64,000 bases of DNA. Origin: Rhizobium sp. BT03 (GTDB lineage Bacteria; Pseudomonadota; Alphaproteobacteria; Rhizobiales; Rhizobiaceae). Below the pieces are notes generated by a model. The model was given only the letters and a program-made list of their open reading frames with translations, was not told where the DNA came from and did not search any database. Position numbers and translations under genes: made by a program. Below, in pieces: positions 29,362 to 40,377 of this stretch (the stretch's first letter is position 1; each line of letters begins with the position of its first letter). The stretch is taken from assembly GCF_030053155.1 (NCBI RefSeq), contig NZ_CP125645.1:229101-293100 (forward strand), written 5' to 3'.

Positions 29362-31506
29362 ATGAGTGGTTTTCTGCATACCAACCTGCACTGTCTGGCG
29401 CTCGTCGCGCGTCATCACGGCGTTGATCTCGCGCCTGAGCGATTGCAGCATGATTATGCCGTCGGCAACGATCCCGTTGCCGTACGGCAGCTGCTGCGGA
29501 TGGCCAAGGATGCCGGCCTCAGAGCCCGGCATCTGACGCTCGACTGGCGAAGCCTGTTTCAGCTCGGCGAGGCCTTTCCGGTGCTCGCGGAACTGACGAA
29601 CGGCAATTGGGTGGTGATCGCCGGCGCTGTCGGCAGCGGCGAGGATGAGAGAATTCGTGTTCTCGATCCGCTGGCGTCCCGCGCCGAAGTGATGATGCTC
29701 AGTGAAGAACAATTCGCCAAGGCCTGGCTCGGATCGGTCGTCCTGCTGAAGCGCAACTATCGCATGTCCGACGAAGACCGGCCCTTCGGCTTCCGCTGGT
29801 TCGTCCCCGAAATCATCAAGCAGCGCAGCTTCTTCCGCGATGTCGCGCTTGCCGCCTTCGTGCTCTATGGTCTCGGGCTGACGACGCCGATGTTCTTTCA
29901 GCTCGTCATCGACAAAGTGCTCGTGCATCAGAGCTATGCGACGCTGACGGTCCTGACGGTCGGTATCGCGGTGGCGCTCGTCTTCGACGCGACCTTCAGC
30001 TTCCTGCGCCGTTATCTGCTGCTCTACGCCACCAACAGGATCGACATCCGGGTGGCGACGCGCACCTTCGGCCATCTGCTCAACCTGCCGATCGCACTCT
30101 TCGAGCAGGCGTCTGCCGGCGTTCTCGTCAAGCATATGCAACAGACGGGGCGCATTCGCGAATTCCTGACCGGCCGGCTGTTCCTGACGCTTCTCGACGG
30201 CGTCTCGCTCTTCGTCTTCGTGCCGATCCTGCTTCTCTACAGTGTCAAGCTGACGCTCGTGGTGCTCGGCTTCGCAGCGCTCGTCGGGCTGGTGGTGATG
30301 ATGCTCGTCGGCCCGTTCCAGCGCCGCCTGCAGGCGCTCTACCAGGCCGAAGGCGACCGGCAGGCCTTGCTTGTCGAAACCGTGCACGGCATGCGCACAG
30401 TGAAATCGCTGGCGCTGGAGCCGCGCCAGCGCAAGGTATGGGACGATTATTCGGCCCAGTCGATCTCGGTGCGCTTCCGGGTCGAGAAGATCTCCACCAT
30501 CGCTCAGTCGCTGACGGGGCTTCTGGAAAAGCTGATGAGTGTGGCGATCATCGGCCTGGGCGCACTCGATGTCTTCAGCGGTGCGATGACGATCGGCGCG
30601 CTGGTCGCCTTCAACATGCTCGCCGGCCGCGTCTCCGGGCCGCTGGTGCAAATCGTCACCATGGTGCACGAATATCAGGAAGTGGCGCTCTCGGTGCGCA
30701 TGCTCGGTGAGATCATGAATCAGCGGCCGGAGCAGGCCGGACGCGGCCGCGGTGTGCGGCCGCATCTGCATGGCCGCATCGAATTCGACCGCGTCTCCTT
30801 CCGCTATGCGCCGGATGCGGCACCTGCGCTCGACAATGTCTCCTTCGCCGTTCCGGCAGGCTCGGTCTTCGGCGTAGTCGGCAAGAGCGGCTCGGGCAAG
30901 ACGACGATCACGCGGCTCATCCAGGGGCTCTATCAGAGCCAGGAGGGGCTGGTGCGCATGGACGGCTATGACAGCCGCGAGATTGACCTCGTGCACTTGA
31001 GAACCAGCATCGGCGTCGTGCTGCAGGACAATTTCCTGTTTCGCGGCTCGGTTCGCGACAATATCGCCGCCGCCAAGCCCGATGCCAGCATCGAGGAAAT
31101 CATGGAGGTCGCCCGCATCGCCGGCGCCGAGGAGTTCATCGAGCGCCTGCCGCGCGGCTTCGACACGATGCTGGAGGAAAATGGCTCGAACCTTTCCGGC
31201 GGCCAGAAGCAGCGGTTGGCCATCGCGCGCGCGCTGATCACCGATCCGAAGCTGTTGATCTTCGACGAGGCGACGAGCGCGCTCGACCCTGACAGCGAGG
31301 CGATCATCCGCGAGAATCTGAGCCGCATCGCTGCCGGCCGCACCGTCATCATCGTCTCGCACCGGCTTTCGACGCTCGTCGATGCCGATGCCATTCTCGT
31401 CGTCGACCGTGGCAAGGTCGCCGATATCGGCCGGCACGATCAGCTTGTATCGCGCTGCATGACTTATCGCCACCTGTGGGCCCAGCAAATGAGGCAGGTC
31501 GCATGA
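29362..31506 (+). CDS. Type I secretion ABC transporter with C39-like (non-catalytic) N-terminal domain
   Basis: The 714-aa protein has an N-terminal peptidase-C39-like domain (~1-130) in which the catalytic-Cys position is occupied by Thr (HTNLHCLALVARHHG), so it should be a docking CLD rather than a protease, as in HlyB. Six membrane helices follow (~155-430), then an ATPase with Walker A GKSGSGKTT (~507), signature LSGGQKQR (~611) and Walker B LLIFDEATSALD. The start at 29362 was chosen because the CLD begins there; the longer opening overlaps the preceding gene in another frame. It would energise export of the two giant proteins. Its stop overlaps the membrane-fusion gene start (31503-31506). 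Confidence 0.88.
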   Translation: MSGFLHTNLHCLALVARHHGVDLAPERLQHDYAVGNDPVAVRQLLRMAKDAGLRARHLTLDWRSLFQLGEAFPVLAELTNGNWVVIAGAVGSGEDERIRVLDPLASRAEVMMLSEEQFAKAWLGSVVLLKRNYRMSDEDRPFGFRWFVPEIIKQRSFFRDVALAAFVLYGLGLTTPMFFQLVIDKVLVHQSYATLTVLTVGIAVALVFDATFSFLRRYLLLYATNRIDIRVATRTFGHLLNLPIALFEQASAGVLVKHMQQTGRIREFLTGRLFLTLLDGVSLFVFVPILLLYSVKLTLVVLGFAALVGLVVMMLVGPFQRRLQALYQAEGDRQALLVETVHGMRTVKSLALEPRQRKVWDDYSAQSISVRFRVEKISTIAQSLTGLLEKLMSVAIIGLGALDVFSGAMTIGALVAFNMLAGRVSGPLVQIVTMVHEYQEVALSVRMLGEIMNQRPEQAGRGRGVRPHLHGRIEFDRVSFRYAPDAAPALDNVSFAVPAGSVFGVVGKSGSGKTTITRLIQGLYQSQEGLVRMDGYDSREIDLVHLRTSIGVVLQDNFLFRGSVRDNIAAAKPDASIEEIMEVARIAGAEEFIERLPRGFDTMLEENGSNLSGGQKQRLAIARALITDPKLLIFDEATSALDPDSEAIIRENLSRIAAGRTVIIVSHRLSTLVDADAILVVDRGKVADIGRHDQLVSRCMTYRHLWAQQMRQVA

Positions 31507-32945
31507 ACGCGCACGCGAGAAAACCCAGCGAAAACCTGCCGGTCCCTTCAGATAAGCGCTCCTCCGATCAGGGGCCTTCTGACAAGGGAAGACAACTGGC
31601 CGCCCGGCCGCCGCTGCCGCCGGCGATCGCGGAATTCCAGTCCGATGCCGTCGAGCTCGAGGAACGCGCGCCGCCGCGTGTGGCGCGCATGACGCTCTAC
31701 TGTGTGACGGCGCTGCTTGCCGCGGCGATCACCTGGGCCTCGGTCTCCTCGATTGACGAGGTGGTGATCGCGCCCGGAAAGCTCGTCACCACCCAGCCGA
31801 CCATCGTCGTCCAGCCACTCGAAACCTCGATCATCCGCACGATCGAGGTGAAGGCCGGCGAAGTGGTGCATGCCGGGCAGACGCTCGCGACCCTCGACGC
31901 CACTTTCAGCCAGGCCGATGTCGACCAGCAGCAGGCGAAATTCTCCGCGCTCGACGCCCAGGTAAAACGCATCGAGGCGGAGCTTGCCGGCGACGATTAT
32001 ACCAAGATGGCGGGAGATACGCCCGACCAGATGCTGCAGGCGCAGCTCTTCGGTCAGCGGCGGGCCTTCTACGTGGCGCAGCTGCAGAATTTCGACCAGC
32101 AGATCGCCGGCCAGTCGGCCGCTCTTGCGGCAAGCAGGAACCAGGAGGCGGTGCTCAACGACAGGCGCGAAGGGCTCTCGCAGATCGAGGCAGCGCGGGA
32201 GCGGCTCTATGACAACCAGAGCGGCTCGCTGATTACGCTGCTCGGCTCGCGCGACGCCCGCCTCGACGTGGAATCCGACCTGACCGCCGTCCGTGGCAAG
32301 GCCGACGAGGCCGCCCACTCCTATGCCAAGCTCCGAGCCGACCGCCAGGCCTTCATCGAGGATTTCCGCCGCGCCGCCATGGAGCAGCTGGTGGAATTGC
32401 GCGGCCAGCGCGACATGGCTGACGAGGAACTGAAAAAGATGGAGCTGCGCCGCAACATGGTGGCGCTGACGGCACCCGCCGATGCCGTCGTGCTGGATCT
32501 CGCCCAGCGCTCCATCGGATCGGTGGTGCGCGAAGCCGAACCGATCGTCACCCTGGTGCCGATCAACGTGCCGCTCGAAGCCGAAGTTTCGATCAACACG
32601 CGCGATATCGGCCGCGTTGCCGTCGGCAAGGAAGCGCGCATCAAGCTCGACGCCTATCCCTTCCAGAAATACGGCACGGCCTCCGGCACGGTGCGCACCA
32701 TCAGTGAGGACACGTTCCTGACCGGCCAGCAGGACCAGACCGCCACCCCCAGCCAGCCGGCCGCGCCCTTTTTCAAGGCCCGCGTCCTGCTCGCCGATAC
32801 GAGGCTGAATGCTTCGGATGTGCCGGTGCGGTTGCTTCCGGGCATGACCGTGTCCACGGAAATCAAGGTCGGCAAGCGCACGGTGATCTCCTATTTCCTG
32901 TATCCGTTGCTGCGGGGGCTGGATAACGCAATACGCGAACCGTAG
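31503..32945 (+). CDS. HlyD-family type I secretion membrane-fusion protein
   Basis: The 480-aa protein has a cytoplasmic N-terminal tail rich in Ser, Lys and Pro, one membrane helix (~63-80), a lipoyl/barrel-sandwich half (VVIAPGKLVTTQPTIVVQPLE), a long coiled coil (~145-330) and the returning half with a beta-barrel domain (VPLEAEVSINTRDIGRVAVG). This is the usual HlyD/PrtE order. ATGA coupling to the ABC gene indicates that both parts are made together. It bridges the inner-membrane ABC protein to an outer-membrane TolC-type channel, which is not encoded in this window. A weak inverted repeat (CGCGAAC/GTTCGCG) around the stop codon may be a terminator. Confidence 0.88.
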   Translation: MNAHARKPSENLPVPSDKRSSDQGPSDKGRQLAARPPLPPAIAEFQSDAVELEERAPPRVARMTLYCVTALLAAAITWASVSSIDEVVIAPGKLVTTQPTIVVQPLETSIIRTIEVKAGEVVHAGQTLATLDATFSQADVDQQQAKFSALDAQVKRIEAELAGDDYTKMAGDTPDQMLQAQLFGQRRAFYVAQLQNFDQQIAGQSAALAASRNQEAVLNDRREGLSQIEAARERLYDNQSGSLITLLGSRDARLDVESDLTAVRGKADEAAHSYAKLRADRQAFIEDFRRAAMEQLVELRGQRDMADEELKKMELRRNMVALTAPADAVVLDLAQRSIGSVVREAEPIVTLVPINVPLEAEVSINTRDIGRVAVGKEARIKLDAYPFQKYGTASGTVRTISEDTFLTGQQDQTATPSQPAAPFFKARVLLADTRLNASDVPVRLLPGMTVSTEIKVGKRTVISYFLYPLLRGLDNAIREP

Positions 32946-33202
32946 GGGGATCAGTTCGCGGGAGGGCGAACATCGTCTGCCGGGTTGCTGCTTGACGCTC
33001 CAAGCACGCAACCTCACACTCGCGGTATCGAAGGTGAGTCGGACAGACTGTACCGTTTTTCACATCCGTTGCTCACCTCGGAAGGAGTCGCCGGCAGGGG
33101 CTTTGGTTTACCGGCCGACCGACACCGGTCGGTCGCAAACAGGATCGAGATTGATTGGGCTCGAACTCGCATCCGCTCCGATTTTGCTTGTGAGGTCGCG
33201 CC
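32946..33202. other. Intergenic region without a recognisable gene
   Basis: This 257-bp gap follows the secretion operon. It holds the right arm of a weak hairpin (GTTCGCG at 32954-32960) and, close to 33203, a GAGGTCG ribosome binding site for the next gene. A short imperfect CCGACCGACACCGGTCGG palindrome lies near 33115. Nothing else could be assigned. Confidence 0.4.
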
Positions 33203-34087
33203 GTGGATAAGGTGTTATCAGCAGTCGATCCTCCCCGCGACATCCGGCTTCGGCGCTGGAATTCCCTGTTGCGGAGCAACCGCCGCCGGCTGCTTTGGTC
33301 GGTGCTTTTGATATCGGTTTTGCTTCTTGCAGGCAGCATTGTTTTTTACCGTGAAATCCACCACAGCGAAGATCCGGTCGAGCTCTTTGAAGATCGAGCA
33401 CTCGATAAGGCTGCCCGATCGGCGCCCATAACCGTCCGCCCCGATACGGCGGCTCCTTCTCCTCTCTCGCCAATGTCCATACCGCTGCAGCTGATCGAGG
33501 TCCCGAAGCCGGAACTGGCCGGTCAGTTTCTGCGGATGTGGCGCGTCTCGGGGCCGAATATTTGCGGTGCTCTTCGAGAGGCCGGCATCGAGATGAGCGA
33601 ATGGAAAGCCGCATCGATGCGCAATCGCAATTATGAATGTTATTTTCAGCGCATCTACGAGCGGGACGAGGTGCGTCCCCTCAGCTCCACCTTCCTCAAG
33701 GTTCGTGGAAATGAAATGGGCGATGTTCTAGAAATCCGCGCCAAGATCATTGGGCCGACGACAGATGCTGAGGGGCGTCTCGCCCCGGCCGTCCTGCGCA
33801 TTTTCGAGATCATCGTGAAGCAGTCGTGCTGGCGCGATTTCGAGGATACGCTTGCGTCGATCCAAAACCTTCGAAATGTCGAAGACGAACGATTCGGCTC
33901 CTATCTCGGCTTCACGCGCGAAGCCGGCAGCGGAAATAACTTTAATTTTGTCCTTGGTCTGAAGGCGACTTCAGCTTCACAGATGAGGACGAAGACGTAT
34001 TTTTCGACAGAGCGCTGGCTGGCGACAACAAATCCCCGCCTCATGGACAGCTTGAGCCCGTCGCTATCAGCCAATTGCGCTCAATGA
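33203..34087 (+). CDS. Membrane-anchored protein of unknown function
   Basis: The 294-aa protein starts at GTG 33203 after a GAGGTCG site. A basic N-terminus (RLRRWNSLLRSNRRR) precedes one membrane helix (~30-49), and the remainder, about 240 residues, should lie in the periplasm. Three Cys residues (in NICGAL, NYECYF and QSCWRDF) suggest a folded, perhaps disulfide-bonded domain. I do not recognise the family with confidence; it may belong to the Rhizobiales-restricted group annotated as DUF6030. It converges on the thiamin operon and stands alone after the secretion genes. No function should be inferred from position. Confidence 0.65.
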   Translation: MDKVLSAVDPPRDIRLRRWNSLLRSNRRRLLWSVLLISVLLLAGSIVFYREIHHSEDPVELFEDRALDKAARSAPITVRPDTAAPSPLSPMSIPLQLIEVPKPELAGQFLRMWRVSGPNICGALREAGIEMSEWKAASMRNRNYECYFQRIYERDEVRPLSSTFLKVRGNEMGDVLEIRAKIIGPTTDAEGRLAPAVLRIFEIIVKQSCWRDFEDTLASIQNLRNVEDERFGSYLGFTREAGSGNNFNFVLGLKATSASQMRTKTYFSTERWLATTNPRLMDSLSPSLSANCAQ

Positions 34088-34148
34088 CGGCGCAAACCGA
34101 ACGCGACTCGGACTGTCGATGTCGCCAGCAATCAGAAGGGGTCGGCCT

Positions 34149-34922
34149 TCATGCAAACACCGCCTTTCCGATCACGGGTGTCGAAGGCACGGCCATGTCG
34201 CGTGGCTCCAGCATGCCGGCGCCGAACGCCTGCCTGCCGGCATCGATTGCCTTGGCAAAGGCCTCCGCCATCGCGGCCGGGTCGCCGGCGCCGGCGACAG
34301 CGGTGTTGAGCAGCACGGCATCGAAGCCCAGTTCCATGACGATGGCGGCATGCGAAGGCCTGCCGATACCGGCATCCACGATCAGAGGCACGTCTGGAAA
34401 ATGCGCCCGCATCGATCGAAGGGCTGAAAGATTTTGGGGTCCCGCCGCAGATCCGATCGGTGCGCACCAGGGCATCAGCACCCGGCATCCGGCGTCGATG
34501 AGGCGCTCGGCGACGACCAGGTCATCCGTCGTATAGGGAAAGACCTGAAAGCCTTCGCCGGTCAGGATGCGTGCCGCTTCGACGAGCGCGAAGACATCCG
34601 GCTGCAGCGTATCGTGATTGCCGATCACCTCCAGCTTGATCCAATCGGTGCGAAAGACTTCGCGGGCCATCTTTGCCGTCAGCACCGCCTCGGATACGCC
34701 GTGGCAGCCGGCCGTATTGGGAAGAACGTGAACGCCGAGCGCGCGGATCATGTCGAAGAAAGCGCCGCCGTTGCGCCCGCCTGCCATTTCGCGGCGCAGC
34801 GACACGGTGACGATCTCGGTTTTAGAGCGCGTGATGGCTTCGGCGAGGATCGCCGGCGAGGGGTAACGGGCGGTGCCGAGAAGCAGGCGCGATGCGATTT
34901 GACTTCCGTAAAGATCCAGCAT
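34149..34922 (-). CDS. thiG: Thiazole synthase ThiG
   Basis: The 257-aa protein is a TIM-barrel ThiG with [13 protein letters not shown] near the N-terminus, the active-site Lys in [11 protein letters not shown] and the phosphate-binding end [11 protein letters not shown]. It forms the thiazole phosphate moiety of thiamin from deoxyxylulose phosphate, dehydroglycine (from ThiO) and ThiS-thiocarboxylate. It is the last gene of the minus-strand thiCOSG unit, two bases after thiS. In R. etli a thiE gene follows thiG, but here the next gene is an unrelated one in the opposite direction. Length and motifs look intact. Confidence 0.95.
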   Translation of the reverse strand: MLDLYGSQIASRLLLGTARYPSPAILAEAITRSKTEIVTVSLRREMAGGRNGGAFFDMIRALGVHVLPNTAGCHGVSEAVLTAKMAREVFRTDWIKLEVIGNHDTLQPDVFALVEAARILTGEGFQVFPYTTDDLVVAERLIDAGCRVLMPWCAPIGSAAGPQNLSALRSMRAHFPDVPLIVDAGIGRPSHAAIVMELGFDAVLLNTAVAGAGDPAAMAEAFAKAIDAGRQAFGAGMLEPRDMAVPSTPVIGKAVFA

Positions 34923-34924
34923 GC

Positions 34925-35122
34925 TCAGCCTCCCTGCATCGGGGTGAGGATTTCGATCCTGTCATGATCGTTCAGCATGTGCTCGCCGCGATCCTCGCGA
35001 TGAACCAGTTCGCCGTTGACGGCGGTCGCCAGCCAGTCGCCTTCGTAATCGAGTGCGGCCAGAAGCTGCGAAAGCGTCGTGGCGGCGATTGTCTGGGCTT
35101 CGCCATTGATGATCAGTTGCAT
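34925..35122 (-). CDS. thiS: Sulfur carrier protein ThiS
   Basis: The 65-aa beta-grasp protein ([12 protein letters not shown]...) ends in Gly-Gly, the site that is adenylated and converted to thiocarboxylate to donate sulfur for the thiazole ring. Size and end are exactly as expected. It lies between thiO and thiG with gaps of 20 and 2 bases, so it is part of the operon controlled by the TPP riboswitch. No ThiF-type activating enzyme is encoded nearby. Confidence 0.95.
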   Translation of the reverse strand: MQLIINGEAQTIAATTLSQLLAALDYEGDWLATAVNGELVHREDRGEHMLNDHDRIEILTPMQGG

Positions 35123-35142
35123 TGGGAGTTCCTTTGCTTCGG

Positions 35143-36093
35143 CTATTTGGAAAAAACGAGATCGGCGGCCTCGGCCGCCATGGTCGGCGCCAGCAGAAAA
35201 CCGTGGCGATAAAGGCCGTTGAAAACGACGACCTTCCCCTCCCGCACGACGCGCGGAAGATTGTCGGGTAGGGCAGGGCGGATGCCGGCGCCGGTTTCGA
35301 CGACGGCGGCGTCGGCAAAGGCCGGGTGCAGCGCATAGGCCGTGTTCAGCAATTCCATCAGCGAGCGCGCGGTGATCGGGCCGTCGGAATCGGTCTCGAT
35401 CATCGTTGCGCCGATCATGAAAAACCCGTTGCCGCGCGGGACGATATAGACGGGAAAGCGTGGATGGAGCAGGCGGACGGGCCGGGCGAGGGTGATCTCT
35501 TCAGTCTGGAGATAGAGCATTTCGCCCCGCACGCCGCGCAGATCATGCTCTTGCCCGATGCGGGCAGCGCCGGTGCAGTCGACGATGTCGGAGAAATCGT
35601 CATCGCCCGGAGCTGCGTCGGTAAAGGTAACGCCGTTTGCCGTCAGTTGCTCCTTCAGCGCGTGCAATGCCTGGCGAGGGTCCAGATGCGCTTCGCCTGG
35701 GAAGAACAGGCCGTGCCTGAAACGGGTGGCGAGCGCGGGCTCAAGGGCGGCAATATCGCTCTCCTCAACCCATTGATAACCGGTCGTGCGGCCGGCAAAC
35801 CGCTTCAACTCGCCATGGTCGCGCGTCGAGGCGACGACGAGCGTGCCGTTGCGGACGGTGCTGCCGGGCAGGATAGCTTCCCAGCGATCGGCGGCATCGA
35901 AGCCGCGTGTGAGCACGGCCTCATCGGCGCTTTCCCGCTCGCACCAGGGCGCCAGCATGCCGCCGGCGAGCCAGGACGCCGCATGGGCGAAATTCGGGTG
36001 CGGGTCGAAGACCGTGACATCGGCACCACGGGCATGCAGCTCGCGGGCGACGGTGAGGCCGGCGACGCCGGCCCCTTTGACAAGCACGCGCAT
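35143..36093 (-). CDS. thiO: Glycine oxidase ThiO
   Basis: The 316-aa FAD-dependent oxidase begins MRVLVKGAGVAGLTVARELH with the dinucleotide-binding GxGxxG. Further D-amino-acid-oxidase-family features are the AASWLAGGMLAPWCE segment and a C-terminal GIRPALPDNLPRV. It oxidises glycine to the imine used by ThiG for thiazole formation. The ATG at 36093 lies one base after the thiC stop (36095-36097); the longer opening to 36426 runs inside thiC in another frame and is not real. Expression depends on the upstream riboswitch. Confidence 0.93.
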   Translation of the reverse strand: MRVLVKGAGVAGLTVARELHARGADVTVFDPHPNFAHAASWLAGGMLAPWCERESADEAVLTRGFDAADRWEAILPGSTVRNGTLVVASTRDHGELKRFAGRTTGYQWVEESDIAALEPALATRFRHGLFFPGEAHLDPRQALHALKEQLTANGVTFTDAAPGDDDFSDIVDCTGAARIGQEHDLRGVRGEMLYLQTEEITLARPVRLLHPRFPVYIVPRGNGFFMIGATMIETDSDGPITARSLMELLNTAYALHPAFADAAVVETGAGIRPALPDNLPRVVREGKVVVFNGLYRHGFLLAPTMAAEAADLVFSK

Positions 36094-36094
36094 G

Positions 36095-37960
<1,866 letters not shown>

Positions 37961-38028
37961 TCAGCCGGAATGATGGAAAGACGCCGACATGGATTCCACG
38001 CGGGAATCCGAAGCCTTCGAGCGCTTGC

Positions 38029-38140
38029 ACCGTCCCTACGCCAGTATGAACTGGATCAGGTTCAACGGGTCACTGCGCCACAACAGGCTAAGCCTGATTG
38101 TCCAGCAGTATCTCAGCCCCTTGCCGGGACCCCCCTGGTG
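38029..38140 (-). ncRNA. TPP riboswitch (thi box) upstream of thiC
   Basis: In mRNA sense the leader contains GGGGCTGAGA, then a variable arm, then ACCCGTTGAACCTGATC followed by GTTCATACTGGCGTAGGGA. These are the conserved CUGAGA and ACCC-UGAACCUGAUC-GCGUAGGGA blocks of the thi-box aptamer. It is in the right orientation and distance (about 110 bases) from thiC. High TPP should lower thiCOSG expression, most likely by exposing the SD-blocking hairpin at 37931-37950; a short GGATTCC/GGAATCC hairpin near 37992-38010 lies in between. Confidence 0.93.
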
Positions 38141-38283
38141 AATGCCGATAGTCGTAAAGCGCCGTCCCGGATCATGTCAAGCTTAAGAGCTTTGTCGTTC
38201 CGCTTTTGTCGTCCCGTCTCGGAGCCTGTTGCGTTACTGGCCGAACTGCGGCACATGTCAGTTCACTCAACGTCAGGTGGATT

Positions 38284-38730
38284 ATGTCGTTTCGGATTGA
38301 ACGTCTTATGCGAGAACATCTCAGTGGCGCCGCCGGTGTGCTGGTCAGTGCCTATTCGGGACCTCCGTGGAACGAGAATTGGTCGCTTGAAGCGGCGATT
38401 GAAAATGTAAACAACGTGCTCGAAACCCCCAAATCCATTGCTCTTGCGGCCATCGACGGAGGCAAGGTGCTGGGGATCGCGCTGGGCATACGGCAGCGGC
38501 GCCATGCCGGTCCGGTCATTTATCTGGATGAGCTTTCGGTGCTGCCTGAAGCGCAGGGTCGGGGAATAGGGACCGCGCTATTGTCGGCCGTTTCCGAAAC
38601 AGCAAAGGCCGAGGGATGCAACAGCGTCTGGTTGGTCTCACAGCGGGAAGGTGCGCTGTCGCAATTTTATCAGCGCTGCGGATTCGCCGTCGGCAACAAC
38701 CTTGGTCTCTACTCCAAATCGAGTGCGTAG
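38284..38730 (+). CDS. GNAT-family N-acetyltransferase
   Basis: The protein, about 148 aa, has the GNAT fold. The acetyl-CoA-binding motif A is visible as LSVLPEAQGRGIGTALLSAV (R/Q-x-x-G-x-G/A), followed by a strand with VWLVSQREGALSQFYQRCGF typical of motif B. The ATG at 38284 follows an AGGTGG site; the longer opening from 38206 lacks one. The acetylated substrate is unknown. It is divergent from the riboswitch-controlled thi operon and is not obviously linked to its neighbours. Confidence 0.8.
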   Translation: MSFRIERLMREHLSGAAGVLVSAYSGPPWNENWSLEAAIENVNNVLETPKSIALAAIDGGKVLGIALGIRQRRHAGPVIYLDELSVLPEAQGRGIGTALLSAVSETAKAEGCNSVWLVSQREGALSQFYQRCGFAVGNNLGLYSKSSA

Positions 38731-38791
38731 CGGTTGGCCCCGTGACCGCGATTCTACTTTGAACCTATCTCCTTGTGGGATGAAAGAGCGC

Positions 38792-39052
38792 ATGTCTGAT
38801 CGGATTTGCCTGTCCGGTATATCGGAGGAAAGCTGGCGAGCGGTCATCGAAATGCTGGGGGCTGCCGGCTGGTCTGTGCGAAAGGGTGGCGGCCTTGATT
38901 TCTCCTGGGCTATCCTTGAGCGCGGCGGGATACGGATCGACATGGAATATGATGCATGGCAGGAGGGCGAAATGGCCTTTGCCAAAACCGACGGGTCGAC
39001 AATAATGATCGATCTTCCAGCACAATTGATATTGGAGCTGAAATTGAACTGA
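38792..39052 (+). CDS. Small hypothetical protein
   Basis: An 86-aa soluble acidic protein with clear coding bias, starting MSDRICLSGISEESWRAVIE. It has neither membrane segment nor signal peptide, and I do not recognise the family. An ATG at 38780 would add four residues; an AAAGAG site slightly favours 38792. It follows the GNAT gene by about 60 bp and may be co-transcribed with it. Confidence 0.55.
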   Translation: MSDRICLSGISEESWRAVIEMLGAAGWSVRKGGGLDFSWAILERGGIRIDMEYDAWQEGEMAFAKTDGSTIMIDLPAQLILELKLN

Positions 39053-39091
39053 CCCGCCACCAAACGTTCGGCGGCCTTTGAAGATGCCCGC

Positions 39092-40159
39092 TCAATCCGG
39101 TCGCAATGTCTTGCCGGATTCCGCATCGAAAAGATGAAGCTTCCCCGGTCGAGCGGCGATCGTCGCGACCTGCCCCGGCTCAAAGTCGTGACGGTCGGAC
39201 AGCACCGCGACAAGCTCGCCGGACCCGTAGCGCAGGAAGACCATCGTCTCATGGCCGGTGGGTTCGGTCACACTGACCGTCGTGTCGAGGCCGCTTTGGC
39301 TGAGCGACAGGTGTTCAGGCCGCACGCCGAGAAGCACGGCCTGCCCGTCGGACGCCTGCGGGATAAAACCGAGCGCAATCTCGTCGCCGGTCTCCGTGAC
39401 GAAGATCGCACCATCGGCCTTGTAGCGGCCTTTCAGCAGATTCATCGACGGCGAGCCGATAAAGGCCGCCACGAATGTATTGCGCGGACGATCGTAGAGT
39501 TCCAGCGGTGTACCGATCTGCTCGACCTTGCCGCCCTGCATGACCACGATCTTGTCGGCCATGGTCATCGCTTCGACCTGGTCATGGGTGACATAGATCG
39601 TCGTGGTTCTCAGCCGCTGGTGCAGCTCCTTGATCTCCTTGCGCATCTGCACGCGCAGCTTGGCGTCGAGGTTCGACAAGGGCTCGTCGAACAGGAAAAC
39701 CTGCGGCGACCTGACGATCGCGCGTCCCATCGCCACGCGCTGGCGCTGGCCGCCCGAAAGCTGGCGCGGATAGCGGTCGAGATAGGGCACGAGGTCAAGC
39801 GTTTCGGCCGCCGCCTGCAGCCGCTGCTTGATGATGTCGGCCGGCTGCTTCTGCAGGCGCAGCGAAAAGACCATGTTTTCGGCAACGGTCTTGTGCGGAT
39901 AGAGCGCATAGCTCTGGAAGACCATCGCGATGTCGCGATCCTTCGGCGGCAGATTGTTGACGACCTTTCCGCCGATCGAGATGGTGCCGCCGGTGATGCT
40001 TTCGAGCCCCGCGACCATGCGCAGCAATGTCGATTTGCCGCAACCGGACGGGCCGACGAGCACCACAAATTCGCCGTCGCGAATATCGATATCGACGCCA
40101 TGCAGGATATTTACGGCGCCATAGGCCTTCCGCGCCTCTGAAATATTGACTTCAGCCAT
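39092..40159 (-). CDS. Carbohydrate ABC transporter ATP-binding protein (MsmK/UgpC type)
   Basis: The protein, about 355 aa, has Walker [10 protein letters not shown], signature LSGGQRQR, Walker [13 protein letters not shown] and the H-loop [12 protein letters not shown], followed by the C-terminal TOBE/regulatory domain of MalK-type sugar importers. The ATG at 40159 follows a GGGAGG site; the reading to 40228 adds an unlikely extension. It is divergent from the substrate-binding-protein operon, and the intergenic region contains two identical LacI-type operators, so both sides are likely controlled together. It should energise the permeases at 42210-44239. Confidence 0.9.
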   Translation of the reverse strand: MAEVNISEARKAYGAVNILHGVDIDIRDGEFVVLVGPSGCGKSTLLRMVAGLESITGGTISIGGKVVNNLPPKDRDIAMVFQSYALYPHKTVAENMVFSLRLQKQPADIIKQRLQAAAETLDLVPYLDRYPRQLSGGQRQRVAMGRAIVRSPQVFLFDEPLSNLDAKLRVQMRKEIKELHQRLRTTTIYVTHDQVEAMTMADKIVVMQGGKVEQIGTPLELYDRPRNTFVAAFIGSPSMNLLKGRYKADGAIFVTETGDEIALGFIPQASDGQAVLLGVRPEHLSLSQSGLDTTVSVTEPTGHETMVFLRYGSGELVAVLSDRHDFEPGQVATIAARPGKLHLFDAESGKTLRPD

Positions 40160-40290
40160 ATGCCTCCCACTCGCTTTCCGGCTCCCCCGGGCAGTCCCAA
40201 GAGATATGCATCTCGCGACAATATCCAAGGCATCAGGCCTGGCGAAACCGCACTCTGCCGCTGCTCAGATAGACTGTCGGACCTCCTCCA

Positions 40291-40302
40291 TGAAACGTTT
40301 CA
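40291..40302. promoter_or_regulatory. LacI-type operator 1 (TGAAACGTTTCA)
   Basis: A perfect 12-bp palindrome with the central CG typical of LacI-family operators. An identical copy is centred 87 bp away at 40378-40389. Both are preceded by A and followed by TTTTT. The likely ligand-binding partner is the LacI regulator at 44247. Confidence 0.8.
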
Positions 40303-40309
40303 TTTTTGA

Positions 40310-40337
40310 TTGACTTTTCCCGCTTGCCGTCTAATTC
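40310..40337 (+). promoter_or_regulatory. Possible promoter of the sugar-transport operon
   Basis: TTGACT (40310-40315) and TAATTC (40332-40337) are separated by 16 bases and lie between the two LacI-type operators, as expected for a repressed sigma70 promoter. The -10 match is only moderate. Confidence 0.4.
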
Positions 40338-40377
40338 TCGCTGGCGAGGCCGAGAGGAGCGGTTTCGAACATAAATA

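Noticed and set aside
29311..31488. Minus-strand ORF of 725 codons opposite the ABC transporter
   Set aside because: The plus strand carries an intact ABC transporter with all motifs; the antisense translation is low-complexity and has no family.
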